Shown piece after piece: positions 55,139-63,182 of a stretch of 64,000 nt of DNA; the first letter of the stretch is position 1; each line of letters opens with the position of its first letter. This stretch comes from Sphingomonas immobilis (GTDB taxonomy: Bacteria > Pseudomonadota > Alphaproteobacteria > Sphingomonadales > Sphingomonadaceae). The stretch lies in NCBI RefSeq assembly GCF_030580995.1, contig NZ_JAUQSZ010000004.1:222495-286494 (forward strand), read 5' to 3'. A program made the position numbers and the translations under genes. The notes below the pieces were generated by a model, which was given only the letters and a program-made list of their open reading frames with translations, did no database searches and had not been told where the DNA came from.

Positions 55139-56338
55139 GTGAGCAACGCTGACAGCACGAAAGGCGGCTATTCGCCGCAGGCCCTGGAAATCGCCGCGAA
55201 GGTCGAGGCGTTCGTTCGCGACGTCGTCACGCCTTACGAGGCCGACACGCGGCGCGACCATCATGGCAACCCGCTCGATTCGCTGATTGATGAGCTCAAG
55301 GAGAAGGCGCGCGCGGCGGGCGTGCTCACGCCGCACATCCTGCCCGACGGCGGCCATCTGACGCAGCGCGAAACCGCGCTGGTGCTGCGCAAGTCGGGCC
55401 TGTCGATCCTCGGCCCGCTCGCCGTCAACACCACCGCGCCCGACGAGGGCAATATGTATCTGCTCGGCAAGGTCGGCAGCCCGGAGCTCAAGGAGCGTTT
55501 CCTGAATCCGCTGGTCCAGGGCAAGTGCCGCAGCGCCTTCTTCATGACCGAGCCCGATGGCGGCGCGGGCTCCGATCCGTCGATGATGAAGACGACCTGC
55601 AAGATGGATGGCAACCACTGGGTCATCAACGGCAAGAAGCGCTTCATCACGGGTGCCGACGGCGCGAGCGTCGGCATCATCATGGCGAAGTCGGATGACG
55701 GCGCCTGCATGTTCCTCGTCGATCTGCCCGATCCCGCGATCCAGATCACGCGCGTGCCCAACACGATCGACACCGGCATGCCCGGCGGCCATGCCGAGAT
55801 CACGATCGACAATCTGCGCGTGCCCGCCGACCAGATGCTCGGCGAGAGTGGCGAGGGCTTCAAATACGCCCAGATCCGCCTTAGCCCGGCGCGGCTGTCG
55901 CATTGCATGCGCTGGCATGGTGCCGCGGTGCGCGCCAACGAGATCGCGACCGATTACGCCAACCGCCGCCAGGCGTTCGGCAAGACGCTGATCGATCACG
56001 AGGGCGTCGGCTTCATGCTTGCCGACAATCTGATGGACCTCAAGACGGCCGAACTGATGATCGACTGGTGCGCCGACGTGCTCGACACCGGCGCGCTCGG
56101 CACCGCCGAAAGCTCGATGGCCAAGGTGACGGTGTCGGAGGCGCTGAGCCGCGTCGCCGATCGCTGCGTCCAGGTGCTCGGCGGCACCGGCGTGACCGAG
56201 GATACGATGGTCGAGCATTTCTACCGCGAAATCCGCGCCTTCCGCATCTACGACGGCCCGACGGAGGTCCACAAATGGAGCCTCGCCAAGAAGATCAAGC
56301 GCGACTGGAAGGCGCAGCAGGAGTCGACGGCAGCATGA
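55139..56338 (+). CDS. ACAD10/11- and LvaC-like acyl-CoA dehydrogenase-fold protein
   Basis: This 399-residue flavoprotein has FFMTEPDGGAGSD at 134-146. RLSPARLSHCMR at 247-258 carries the HCMR motif typical of the ACAD10/11 group. IYDGPTEVHK at 370-379 has Asp372 where other dehydrogenases have the Glu base. In that group the protein does not simply oxidise: it removes phosphate from a 4-phosphorylated acyl-CoA made by a partner kinase, giving an enoyl-CoA. The GTG start follows AAGAGGATG. The kinase gene overlaps its end (ATGA), supporting joint function. Confidence 0.9.
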   Translation: MSNADSTKGGYSPQALEIAAKVEAFVRDVVTPYEADTRRDHHGNPLDSLIDELKEKARAAGVLTPHILPDGGHLTQRETALVLRKSGLSILGPLAVNTTAPDEGNMYLLGKVGSPELKERFLNPLVQGKCRSAFFMTEPDGGAGSDPSMMKTTCKMDGNHWVINGKKRFITGADGASVGIIMAKSDDGACMFLVDLPDPAIQITRVPNTIDTGMPGGHAEITIDNLRVPADQMLGESGEGFKYAQIRLSPARLSHCMRWHGAAVRANEIATDYANRRQAFGKTLIDHEGVGFMLADNLMDLKTAELMIDWCADVLDTGALGTAESSMAKVTVSEALSRVADRCVQVLGGTGVTEDTMVEHFYREIRAFRIYDGPTEVHKWSLAKKIKRDWKAQQESTAA

Positions 56339-57411
56339 CGGGGTTCGCGGTCGAATCGCAGATCGGCACCAGCGGGGTCCGCGACAAGCATCGTTTCGAC
56401 GTCGCCGCGCTCGAGGCGTGGATGGTCGCGAACGTGGCCGGCTTCGAAGGGCCGCTCAGCGTCGAGCAGTTCAAGGGCGGCCAGTCCAACCCGACCTACA
56501 AGCTCATCACGCCCGCGCGGCAATATGTGATGCGCCGCAAGCCGCCGGGCGCGTTGCTGCCCGGCGCGCACGCGGTCGATCGCGAGGCGCGGGTGCTGTC
56601 GGCGCTGGAGGGGACCGGCGTCCCGGTCGCGCACGTCTACGGGCTCTGCACCGACGATGCCGTGATCGGCACCTGGTTCTTCATCATGGAAATGGTTGAG
56701 GGCCGGGTCGAGTGGGACGCGACCTTCCCGGACGTCCCGCGCGAGGAGCGCCCCGCCTATTTCGATGCGATGAACGCGGCGATCGCGGCGCTGCACCAGG
56801 TCGATCCCGATGCCGTCGGCCTCGGCGATTACGGCAAGCCCGGCAATTACTTCTCGCGCCAGATCGCGCGCTGGAGCCGCTCCTACAGCGAGGATGCCGA
56901 CGCCGGCCGCGACCCGTATCTCGACAGGCTGATTGAGTGGTTGCCGACTGCGATTCCCGAGGGCGACGAGACCCGCATCGTCCACGGCGACTTCCGCACC
57001 GACAACATGATCTTCCACCCCACGGAGCCGCGCATCCTCGCGGTGCTCGACTGGGAGCTTTCGACGCTCGGCCATCCGCTCGCCGATTTCACCTATCACG
57101 CGATGATGTACCGGATGCCGCCGCTGATCGTGCCGGGGCTGGGGGGTGCCGATCTCGCCGCGCTCAACATCCCGAGCGAGGAGGCGTATCTCGCCGCATA
57201 TTGCGCGCGCACCGGGCGTGACGCTCTGCCGGGCTATGATTTCGCGATCGCGTTCAATTTCTTCCGCTTCGCCGCGATCATCCACGGCATCAAGGGGCGG
57301 GTGATCCGCGGGACGGCCGCCAATGCCGAGGCGCAGGAACGTGCCGACGCGCTTCCCGCGCTTACCAAACTGGCGTGGGAACAGGCGAAGCGGGCCGGCG
57401 CGCCGGGCTAG
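56335..57411 (+). CDS. APH-type acyl-CoA 4-hydroxyl kinase-like protein (LvaA/ACAD10-11 kinase type)
   Basis: This 358-residue phosphotransferase has the nucleotide loop FKGGQSNPTYKL at 46-57, the catalytic loop HGDFRTDN at 217-224 with Asp219 and Asn224, and the metal motif DWE at 239-241. HPLADFTYH follows. This is the family fused to, or paired with, ACAD10/11 dehydrogenases and includes LvaA of levulinate degradation, which phosphorylates 4-hydroxyacyl-CoA. An antibiotic phosphotransferase role is unlikely in this context. The next gene, convergent, is a SMP-30-type lactonase. Confidence 0.9.
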   Translation: MTGFAVESQIGTSGVRDKHRFDVAALEAWMVANVAGFEGPLSVEQFKGGQSNPTYKLITPARQYVMRRKPPGALLPGAHAVDREARVLSALEGTGVPVAHVYGLCTDDAVIGTWFFIMEMVEGRVEWDATFPDVPREERPAYFDAMNAAIAALHQVDPDAVGLGDYGKPGNYFSRQIARWSRSYSEDADAGRDPYLDRLIEWLPTAIPEGDETRIVHGDFRTDNMIFHPTEPRILAVLDWELSTLGHPLADFTYHAMMYRMPPLIVPGLGGADLAALNIPSEEAYLAAYCARTGRDALPGYDFAIAFNFFRFAAIIHGIKGRVIRGTAANAEAQERADALPALTKLAWEQAKRAGAPG

Positions 57412-57415
57412 GCGC

Positions 57416-58282
57416 TCAGGCGTTGAAAGTGAGCTTGAGCCCCGGTTCGGACCAGCGCGCGCGGACCAGCAGGCCGGTGGTCGACAGCGTCACATAGGCG
57501 TCGCGCATGTCCGCGCCACCAAAGGCGATATTGGTTACGAAGGTTTCGTCGAAGGGCGTTTGCGTGACCGAGCCGGCGGGCGTTACGGTCGAAATGCCGC
57601 CGTCGAAGATCGTGCCGACGCAGACGTTGCCCGCCGCCGTCACCGCCAGGCTGTCGAGCCACACCATGCCGGGCACGGTGCCGACGAAGCCGGGCTTCTG
57701 CCTGCCGCTTGCGGCCGCATCGAAGCTGTAGACGCGCGCCTGGAAGGTGTCGGCGACATAGACCGTCTTGCCATCGGGGGAGAGGCCGACGCCGTTATAG
57801 GATACCGCCTTGTCGCTGACGCGCGTAATGGTCGCGAGCGACGGGTCGCAGTGCAGCAGCGCGCTGGCTTCGGTGGTCCGGCCGTAGCGTTTGCCCATGT
57901 CGGTGAACCACAGGCTGCCGTCGGGCGCGAAGATGAGATCGTTGGGGGCGCTGAGCGGAATCCCTTCCGCTGCGTCGAACACGCGCTCGACCCGGCCGGT
58001 GGCGAGATCGATGCGTTCGAGCCTGCCCTCGCAGCCCGGCCCCGTGGCATTGCCGCCCGCCGCCATGTCGAGACCGCCGCTGTTGCAGACGTAGAGCGCG
58101 CCGTCGGGGCCGATCGCCGCGCCGTTGGGCCCACCGCCGATCTCCGATATCGTTTCCTTGCGGCCCTTCCAGCAGCGCGTGACGCGGCCGCCGCCCAGTT
58201 CGACCACGATCAGCGATCCGTCAGCCATCACGACCGGGCCTTCGGGGAAAGCCAGCCCCTCGGCGATGATCTCCACGGTCAT
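57416..58282 (-). CDS. SMP-30/gluconolactonase-type lactonase
   Basis: This 288-residue six-bladed beta-propeller has FPEGPVVMADG with the metal Glu, APNDLIFAPDGSLWFTD with Asn, and YNGVGLSPDGKTVYVADT with Asn/Asp. These are the metal ligands of Ca/Zn-dependent lactonases. It opens a lactone to the hydroxy acid. Its position beside the 4-hydroxyacid kinase gene and in an operon with an enoyl-CoA hydratase suggests a gamma- or delta-lactone substrate. GGAGAGCG precedes the ATG. Confidence 0.9.
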   Translation of the reverse strand: MTVEIIAEGLAFPEGPVVMADGSLIVVELGGGRVTRCWKGRKETISEIGGGPNGAAIGPDGALYVCNSGGLDMAAGGNATGPGCEGRLERIDLATGRVERVFDAAEGIPLSAPNDLIFAPDGSLWFTDMGKRYGRTTEASALLHCDPSLATITRVSDKAVSYNGVGLSPDGKTVYVADTFQARVYSFDAAASGRQKPGFVGTVPGMVWLDSLAVTAAGNVCVGTIFDGGISTVTPAGSVTQTPFDETFVTNIAFGGADMRDAYVTLSTTGLLVRARWSEPGLKLTFNA

Positions 58283-58304
58283 GGCGCTCTCCTCATTCGC
58301 CGTT

Positions 58305-59099
58305 TCAGCGAACTTCGTATTTCTTGGCCTGGGCCATGATCGCGAAGCGATCGACCTGCGCCGTGCCGATCGGGTTGCCGACGAAACAATATTTGAGACC
58401 GGTCTGCAGCGCGCCGGCGCGCGTCTGGTCGAGCGATTCCCAGATCGCGCGCACCGTGCCCTGCGTCGCGGCGGGCGGCTTGGCGGCGATGATCCGCGCG
58501 AGCTCGTCGGCGCGCGCCCAGAGCCGGTCGAGCGGCACGACTTCCGAGACGAGGCCGATACGCCGCGCGGTTTCCGCCCCGATGCGCTCGTCATTGCCGA
58601 GCAGCGCCATGCGCAGCACGTCGCCCAGCGGCATACGGTAGGTGGCACCGATCGGCTCGAGCGCGGCCGTCATGCCGTACGTCACGTGCGGATCGAAGAA
58701 GGTCGCATCGTCGGAACAGATGATGATGTCGCTCTCGTTGATCCAGTAGAACGCGCCGCCCGCCGCCATGCCGTGGACGGCGGTGATGACGGGCTTCCAG
58801 CAGCGCGCGGCCTTCGGGCCGAGGAAATCGCCGGGGTCGCGCGCGGTCCAGATGTTCTCGTGCATGATCGCCTCGCCCGGCTCGCGCGAGAGCTTCACGT
58901 CGACGCCGGTCGAGAAGGCGCGGCCCGGCGCGGCGCGCAGCACGACGGCGTGAATGTCATCGTCGGCACCGATATCCTTCCACAGGAATTCGAATTCCTC
59001 GAGCATCCGCTTGGTGAAGGAATTGAGCGCTTCGGGCCGGTTGATCGTCACCGTTGCGACGTGATCGGCCTTGTCGACGAGAATCGTTTCAAATTGCAC
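58305..59099 (-). CDS. Enoyl-CoA hydratase-like protein lacking canonical Glu
   Basis: This 264-residue crotonase-fold protein has RAFSTGVDVKLS and VHGMAAGGAFYWINESD, with Tyr where the first catalytic Glu is expected. FFDPHVTYGM has His at the second. The oxyanion-hole glycines are kept. The actual reaction may be isomerisation, hydrolysis or C-C cleavage. It is the first gene of the operon with the lactonase and is divergent from the FadR-type regulator. Confidence 0.88.
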   Translation of the reverse strand: MQFETILVDKADHVATVTINRPEALNSFTKRMLEEFEFLWKDIGADDDIHAVVLRAAPGRAFSTGVDVKLSREPGEAIMHENIWTARDPGDFLGPKAARCWKPVITAVHGMAAGGAFYWINESDIIICSDDATFFDPHVTYGMTAALEPIGATYRMPLGDVLRMALLGNDERIGAETARRIGLVSEVVPLDRLWARADELARIIAAKPPAATQGTVRAIWESLDQTRAGALQTGLKYCFVGNPIGTAQVDRFAIMAQAKKYEVR

Positions 59100-59104
59100 T
59101 GTCG

Positions 59105-59120
59105 GCCCCTCTAACTAAGT
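59105..59120. promoter_or_regulatory. Candidate shared operator, copy F
   Basis: GCCCCTCTAACTAAGT lies immediately upstream of the hydratase start codon, in the gap with the divergent FadR-type gene. Its last ten bases differ from those of the site at 35492-35501 at one position. An AT-rich TATATATCC follows, a possible -10. Position suggests autoregulation by the FadR-type protein. Confidence 0.4.
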
Positions 59121-59212
59121 TATATATCCTTAAGCGCCGCGCGTGGACCAGGCAACCTTGCGCTCTTTGCGCGGCATCGCGTAGGCTTATGAATCAAACT
59201 CGGGGATGCGCA

Positions 59213-60031
59213 GTGGACGACAACAATCAGAACGGTTCGCTGGGGAAGGCGTCGGCGGGGCGCGACGAGTATCTCGCACGACAGGCGATCCGCGTTCCCA
59301 AGACGGCGGAGGTCGTCGCCGACCATATCCGCCGCCGCATCATCCGCGGCGAGCTGAAGGAAGGCGACTTCCTTCCGCCAGAGGGTCAGTTGATGGCGAC
59401 GCTCGGCATCTCACGCCCGACGCTGCGCGAATCCTTCCGCATCCTGGAGGCGGAGATGCTGATCAGCGTCGTGCGCGGGTCGCGCACCGGCGCGCGCGTG
59501 CATCAGCCGCGGGTCGAGAGCGTGTCGCGCTATGCGGGCTTCGTGCTGGCGGCGCAGGGCACCACGATCGCCGACATCTACGAGGCGCGGCTGGCGATCG
59601 AGCCGTTCATCGCCCGCCGCCTCGCCGAGACGCGCCCGGCCGATGCCGTCGCGCGGCTGCGGGCGGAGGCCGCGCGGCTCACCAGCTTCGTCGAGGCGAA
59701 GCAATATGTCGATTTCATGATCGGCCTGGCGGAATTCCACCGCCTGCTGGTCGAACTCGGCGGCAACCACACGCTGCTGTTCCTGACCGCGGTGTTGCAG
59801 GATGTCGTCGAACATTATCAGGTCTCCTCGCTCTCCCGCCGCGCCATGCCGGAGGAGACGCAGCGGCGGCGCTCGCTGTGGGGCATCCGTTCGTTCCAGA
59901 AGCTGATCGAACTGATCGACGCCGGGCGCGGCGACGAGGCCGAGGAGCATTGGCGGTTGCACGTCGTCAACTCCAACAAGTCCTGGCTCGACACCGGCGA
60001 TGGCGAGCGGCTGGTCGATTTGCTCGACTAG
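59213..60031 (+). CDS. GntR/FadR family transcriptional regulator (FCD domain)
   Basis: This 272-residue regulator has the winged HTH KTAEVVADHIRRRIIRGELKEGDFLPPEGQL followed by GISRPTLRESFRILE, the GntR signature. A helical FCD ligand domain of about 150 residues follows, with the metal-site Asp/His type residues IYEARLAIEP and EFHRLL. The start is uncertain: GTG used here, or ATG 24 bases upstream. It is divergent from the hydratase-lactonase operon and is a good candidate for the protein binding the recurring motif of the island. Confidence 0.9.
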   Translation: MDDNNQNGSLGKASAGRDEYLARQAIRVPKTAEVVADHIRRRIIRGELKEGDFLPPEGQLMATLGISRPTLRESFRILEAEMLISVVRGSRTGARVHQPRVESVSRYAGFVLAAQGTTIADIYEARLAIEPFIARRLAETRPADAVARLRAEAARLTSFVEAKQYVDFMIGLAEFHRLLVELGGNHTLLFLTAVLQDVVEHYQVSSLSRRAMPEETQRRRSLWGIRSFQKLIELIDAGRGDEAEEHWRLHVVNSNKSWLDTGDGERLVDLLD

Positions 60032-60040
60032 CGCGGCGGC

Positions 60041-60745
60041 TCAGCCTTCCGCATCGAAGCCGACGAAGGTGGCGGCTTCCGCCACGGACTTGCGGTGCGA
60101 CACGACGGTGTTCGCCGGAAACGTGTCGTCGGGAAAGCCGAGCGCGACGCAGATCATGATGACCTGATCCTCGGCGATGCCGGCATGTTCGCGCACGACC
60201 GGCGATTGCATGATGCCCTGGCTGTTGATGACGCAGCCCAGCCCGCGCGACCAGGCGGCGTTGACCAGCGCGTTGGTCACCGCGCCGCAATCGAACGGTG
60301 CGATGTCGCCGCCGAGCAGGACGCGGTCATAGGTGATGACGATCGAGACGGGGGCGTCGAACTGGCGGAAACCCCGCAACACCCAGTCGCGCCGCGCCGC
60401 CTTGTCGTCGCGCGCGATGCCCATCACTGCGAACAGTTGCTTGGCGATCTCGATCTGCCGGGCGCGGTGGACGCCCTCGTAAAGCTCCATTTTGCGGAAC
60501 TCGCGCGATTCGGGGATCCCGGCGAGGTTGCGGCGGCTGTTCTCCGCGCGGATGCGGTCGAGCGGCGCGCCGGTCACGACGTAGAAATTCCACGGCTGCG
60601 TGTTGAGCGATGACGGCGCGCGCATAGCGAGCGCGATCACCTCTTCCAACAATGCCCTGGGTACAGGATCGGGCTTGAAGCCGCGGGTGCTGCGGCGTCC
60701 TGTGACGACGGTATCGAAATCCGGGGGCGCCAAATCCTGCGTCAT
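60041..60745 (-). CDS. Nitroreductase family FMN protein
   Basis: This 234-residue FMN oxidoreductase has GRRSTRGFKPDPVP with the phosphate-binding Arg pair, APSSLNTQPWNFYVV, and WSRGLGCVINSQG near the C-terminus, the classical nitroreductase pattern. The family also includes ene-reductases and dehalogenases, so nitro compounds need not be substrates. It lies 106 bases downstream of the amidohydrolase gene on the same strand, after a strong hairpin, and ends nine bases from the FadR-type gene. Confidence 0.9.
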   Translation of the reverse strand: MTQDLAPPDFDTVVTGRRSTRGFKPDPVPRALLEEVIALAMRAPSSLNTQPWNFYVVTGAPLDRIRAENSRRNLAGIPESREFRKMELYEGVHRARQIEIAKQLFAVMGIARDDKAARRDWVLRGFRQFDAPVSIVITYDRVLLGGDIAPFDCGAVTNALVNAAWSRGLGCVINSQGIMQSPVVREHAGIAEDQVIMICVALGFPDDTFPANTVVSHRKSVAEAATFVGFDAEG

Positions 60746-60814
60746 CGTCCGCTCCTGAGGATTTTTCGGGTGACGATAGCGCGCCGACCCGGCGTGTCGA
60801 ATCCTCCGAGGCGA

Positions 60815-60845
60815 TGCCGGCGGCCGCGACGGGCGGCCGCCGGCA
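60815..60845. terminator. Strong GC hairpin downstream of amidohydrolase gene
   Basis: TGCCGGCGGCCGC and GCGGCCGCCGGCA are perfect 13-base arms around GACGG, starting six bases after the amidohydrolase stop. No T-run follows on either strand, so it is more likely an mRNA-stabilising or attenuating hairpin than a full intrinsic terminator. It would reduce nitroreductase expression relative to the upstream genes. Confidence 0.5.
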
Positions 60846-60851
60846 GATGGA

Positions 60852-62159
60852 TCAGGCCGAGGCGAACATCGCCATGATCTCGCCCGAGGTGACGGGACGG
60901 CGCGCCTCCCCGACGAGGTTCATGCTTTCGGTCTTGAGACCGCCGAGCCCCTCACGCGGCTCGACGTTCACGTCGCGGCCGAGATAGCGCAGCGCGCCGA
61001 CGGTGCAGTTCTCGCGTCCGCCCATCGCCTCGATCGGATCGTAGTTGAGCAGCTTCATCGCATTGAGATGCGTGAGCTTGTCGATGACCTCCTTGGGCTG
61101 GCCGAGCAGCGAGACCCAGAGATGCTCGGGGCAGTTCGGCCACAGCGTGTCCGAATGCGGATAATCCGCCTCGTAACAGACCATGTCGGTGTTCATGTAG
61201 TCGAGGCTCTTCAGCCCGAACTGGTCGTCGATGAAGCAGGTGACGATGTGGCGCTTGAACACGTCCGACGGGCGCTCGTTCGCGAAATCGCTGAACGTCC
61301 ATTCGTGATGATGCTCGTAGGTGAAATCGGCGCGTTCGAGCAGATACGGAATCCAGCCGATGCCGCCTTCGGACAGCGCCATGCGCAGTTCCGGGTGACG
61401 CTTCCAGAACGATCCGAACAGCCAGTCCGCCGCCGAGTTGGAGATCGACATCGGCATGGTGGTGATCCAGGCGTCGATCGGCGTCTCATCGGATGCGTGC
61501 GCGGCGCGCGCGCCCGTGCCGATATGGCAGTTGAGCAGCATCTTGTATTCGACGCAGGCGCCCCAGAACGGCTCCCAATATTCGTTATGCAGGCTCGGCA
61601 GGCCGGCCAGCGCGGGATTGTCGGGGAAGGTGATGTTATGCACGCCGAGCTTCGACATGCGCTTCATCTCGGCGAGCGTCAGGTCCATGTCCCACAGCGG
61701 CAGGATGATCATCGGGATCAGGCGGTTCTTGCCGATCTCGCACCATTCCAGCACGTGCCAGTCGTTCCAGGCGCGGATCGCCATCAGCGCTTCGGCCTTG
61801 TCCTCGGCGGCGATGAAGACACCGCCGGCGAAGCTCGGGAAGGTCGGGAAATTGAGCGAGCCGAGGATGCCGTTGGCGTTCATGTCATCGACGCGGGCCT
61901 TGGCATCGAACGTGCCGGGACGGAGCTGCTCGAAACGGGTCGGCTCCATACCGTATTCGCTGCGCGGGCGGCCGACCACTGCGTTGAGGCCGATGGTGGG
62001 ATAGCGCTTGCCGTTCCACAGCCATACGTCCTTGCCGCCATGATCGACGATACGCGGCGCGCGATCCTTCTTGTCGGCGGGGTAGTGCCGGAGGAACGCC
62101 TCGGGCGGTTCGACGGCGTGATCGTCCACGCTGACGATGATCATGTCTTCCATCTGCAC
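60852..62159 (-). CDS. Amidohydrolase family protein (amidohydrolase 2, TIM barrel)
   Basis: This protein of about 435 residues has VSVDDHAVEPPEAF near the N-terminus, LLNCHIGTGARAAH, ALSEGGIGWIPYLLERAD and CYEADYPHSDTLWPNCPEH. The last gives the metal Asp and His of the ACMSD/LigW-like decarboxylase and hydrolase superfamily. Members hydrolyse or decarboxylate ring-cleavage and cyclic intermediates. GTG used here has AGGAG seven bases upstream; GTG six bases earlier and ATG six bases later are possible. It follows the esterase gene across a gap that holds a perfect palindrome. Confidence 0.85.
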   Translation of the reverse strand: MQMEDMIIVSVDDHAVEPPEAFLRHYPADKKDRAPRIVDHGGKDVWLWNGKRYPTIGLNAVVGRPRSEYGMEPTRFEQLRPGTFDAKARVDDMNANGILGSLNFPTFPSFAGGVFIAAEDKAEALMAIRAWNDWHVLEWCEIGKNRLIPMIILPLWDMDLTLAEMKRMSKLGVHNITFPDNPALAGLPSLHNEYWEPFWGACVEYKMLLNCHIGTGARAAHASDETPIDAWITTMPMSISNSAADWLFGSFWKRHPELRMALSEGGIGWIPYLLERADFTYEHHHEWTFSDFANERPSDVFKRHIVTCFIDDQFGLKSLDYMNTDMVCYEADYPHSDTLWPNCPEHLWVSLLGQPKEVIDKLTHLNAMKLLNYDPIEAMGGRENCTVGALRYLGRDVNVEPREGLGGLKTESMNLVGEARRPVTSGEIMAMFASA

Positions 62160-62188
62160 GGCCACTCTCCTCGGTTTTGCTATTCTGC

Positions 62189-62207
62189 AACTGACGATGC
62201 GTCAGTT
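62189..62207. promoter_or_regulatory. 8-3-8 palindrome upstream of amidohydrolase gene
   Basis: AACTGACG and CGTCAGTT are perfect inverted arms around ATG. The palindrome overlaps the stop codon of the esterase gene and lies about 30 bases before the amidohydrolase start. The geometry is that of TetR-type operators. The core GACG-N3-CGTC recurs upstream of the TonB receptor at 27945-27963. Confidence 0.5.
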
Positions 62208-63182
62208 TATGACTCGAACATCTCCAGCGCAAGATGAATCTACAGCATATTCCCCCAGAAAGCGCGCCGTGGCTGCAGCGATGTCGTCAGCCATGCGAAG
62301 CGCCGGGGCGGCGTGCGCAACGAGATCGAAGCCATGGAATGCGCCTGGATAGACGTGAAGCTCGACCGGCACGGCAGCATGCGAGAGCCTCGTCGCATAG
62401 GCTACGTCCTCATCGAGAAAGAGGTCGAGCGCACCGACCGCGATGAAGGCGGGGGCCAGACCGCGCAGATCCGTTGCCAGCGCCGGCGCGAAATATCCGG
62501 CGTTTTCGGAAGCGATCGGGCGGCCGCCGCGCATCGCCTCCCATCCGAAGCGCGTAGAACCGCGCGTCCAGATGAATTCCCCGGTACTGGGATTGGCCGA
62601 GTCGGGGGAGGCGGGATCGAGCATCGGATACGTCAGCACCTGTCCGGCCAGCGGGGGCAGGCCGCGATCGCGGGCAAGCAGCGCGAGCGCCGCGGCCAGC
62701 CCGCCCCCGGCGCTTTCGCCCGTGACGACGATCCGCGCCGGATCGATGGCGAGCGCAGGCGCTTCTGCAAACAGCCAGGCGAGCGCCGCGTAACAATCCT
62801 CGATCGGCCCCGGAAAAGGGGTTTCCGGGGCGAGGCGGTACTCGACCGATACCACGACCGCGCCGTGCCGCATGGCCCGCGCAGCGTTCGCCGCGTCGTT
62901 CATCGCGGCTGCGCCGATGACGAACCCGCCGCCATGAATGTGCAGGATTGCTGGCGAAGGGCTGGCCACGCCGGGCGGGCGGAACAGCCGCACGGCAACG
63001 GCGGGGGCACCATCCGCGCCGGGGACGTGCAACACCGCATCCGGCGCGGCGAGGGGTGCGCTGCCCAGCCGTTCGCGCATCAGCGCGCGTGTCTCCATCA
63101 GCGTCCCGGCGTGCAAGTCCCGCGTCGGGAGCATCTCGAGCAACGGCAGCAATGCCGGATCGACGAGGTGCCGGGTCGTCAT
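62202..63182 (-). CDS. Alpha/beta hydrolase, hormone-sensitive-lipase type
   Basis: This 326-residue esterase has HGGG at 83-86 for the oxyanion hole, GESAGGG with Ser157, GALDLFLDE with the Asp and AFHGFD with the His, the full HSL-family set. It cleaves esters in the cytoplasm. The ATG overlaps the stop of the thiolase gene (ATGA), so the two are translationally coupled. The last codons run into the palindrome described separately. Confidence 0.92.
   Translation of the reverse strand: MTTRHLVDPALLPLLEMLPTRDLHAGTLMETRALMRERLGSAPLAAPDAVLHVPGADGAPAVAVRLFRPPGVASPSPAILHIHGGGFVIGAAAMNDAANAARAMRHGAVVVSVEYRLAPETPFPGPIEDCYAALAWLFAEAPALAIDPARIVVTGESAGGGLAAALALLARDRGLPPLAGQVLTYPMLDPASPDSANPSTGEFIWTRGSTRFGWEAMRGGRPIASENAGYFAPALATDLRGLAPAFIAVGALDLFLDEDVAYATRLSHAAVPVELHVYPGAFHGFDLVAHAAPALRMADDIAAATARFLGEYAVDSSCAGDVRVIN

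Noticed and set aside
56335..57411. Aminoglycoside resistance phosphotransferase
   Set aside because: The fold is shared, but overlap with an ACAD10/11-like gene and the metabolic context favour an acyl-CoA kinase.
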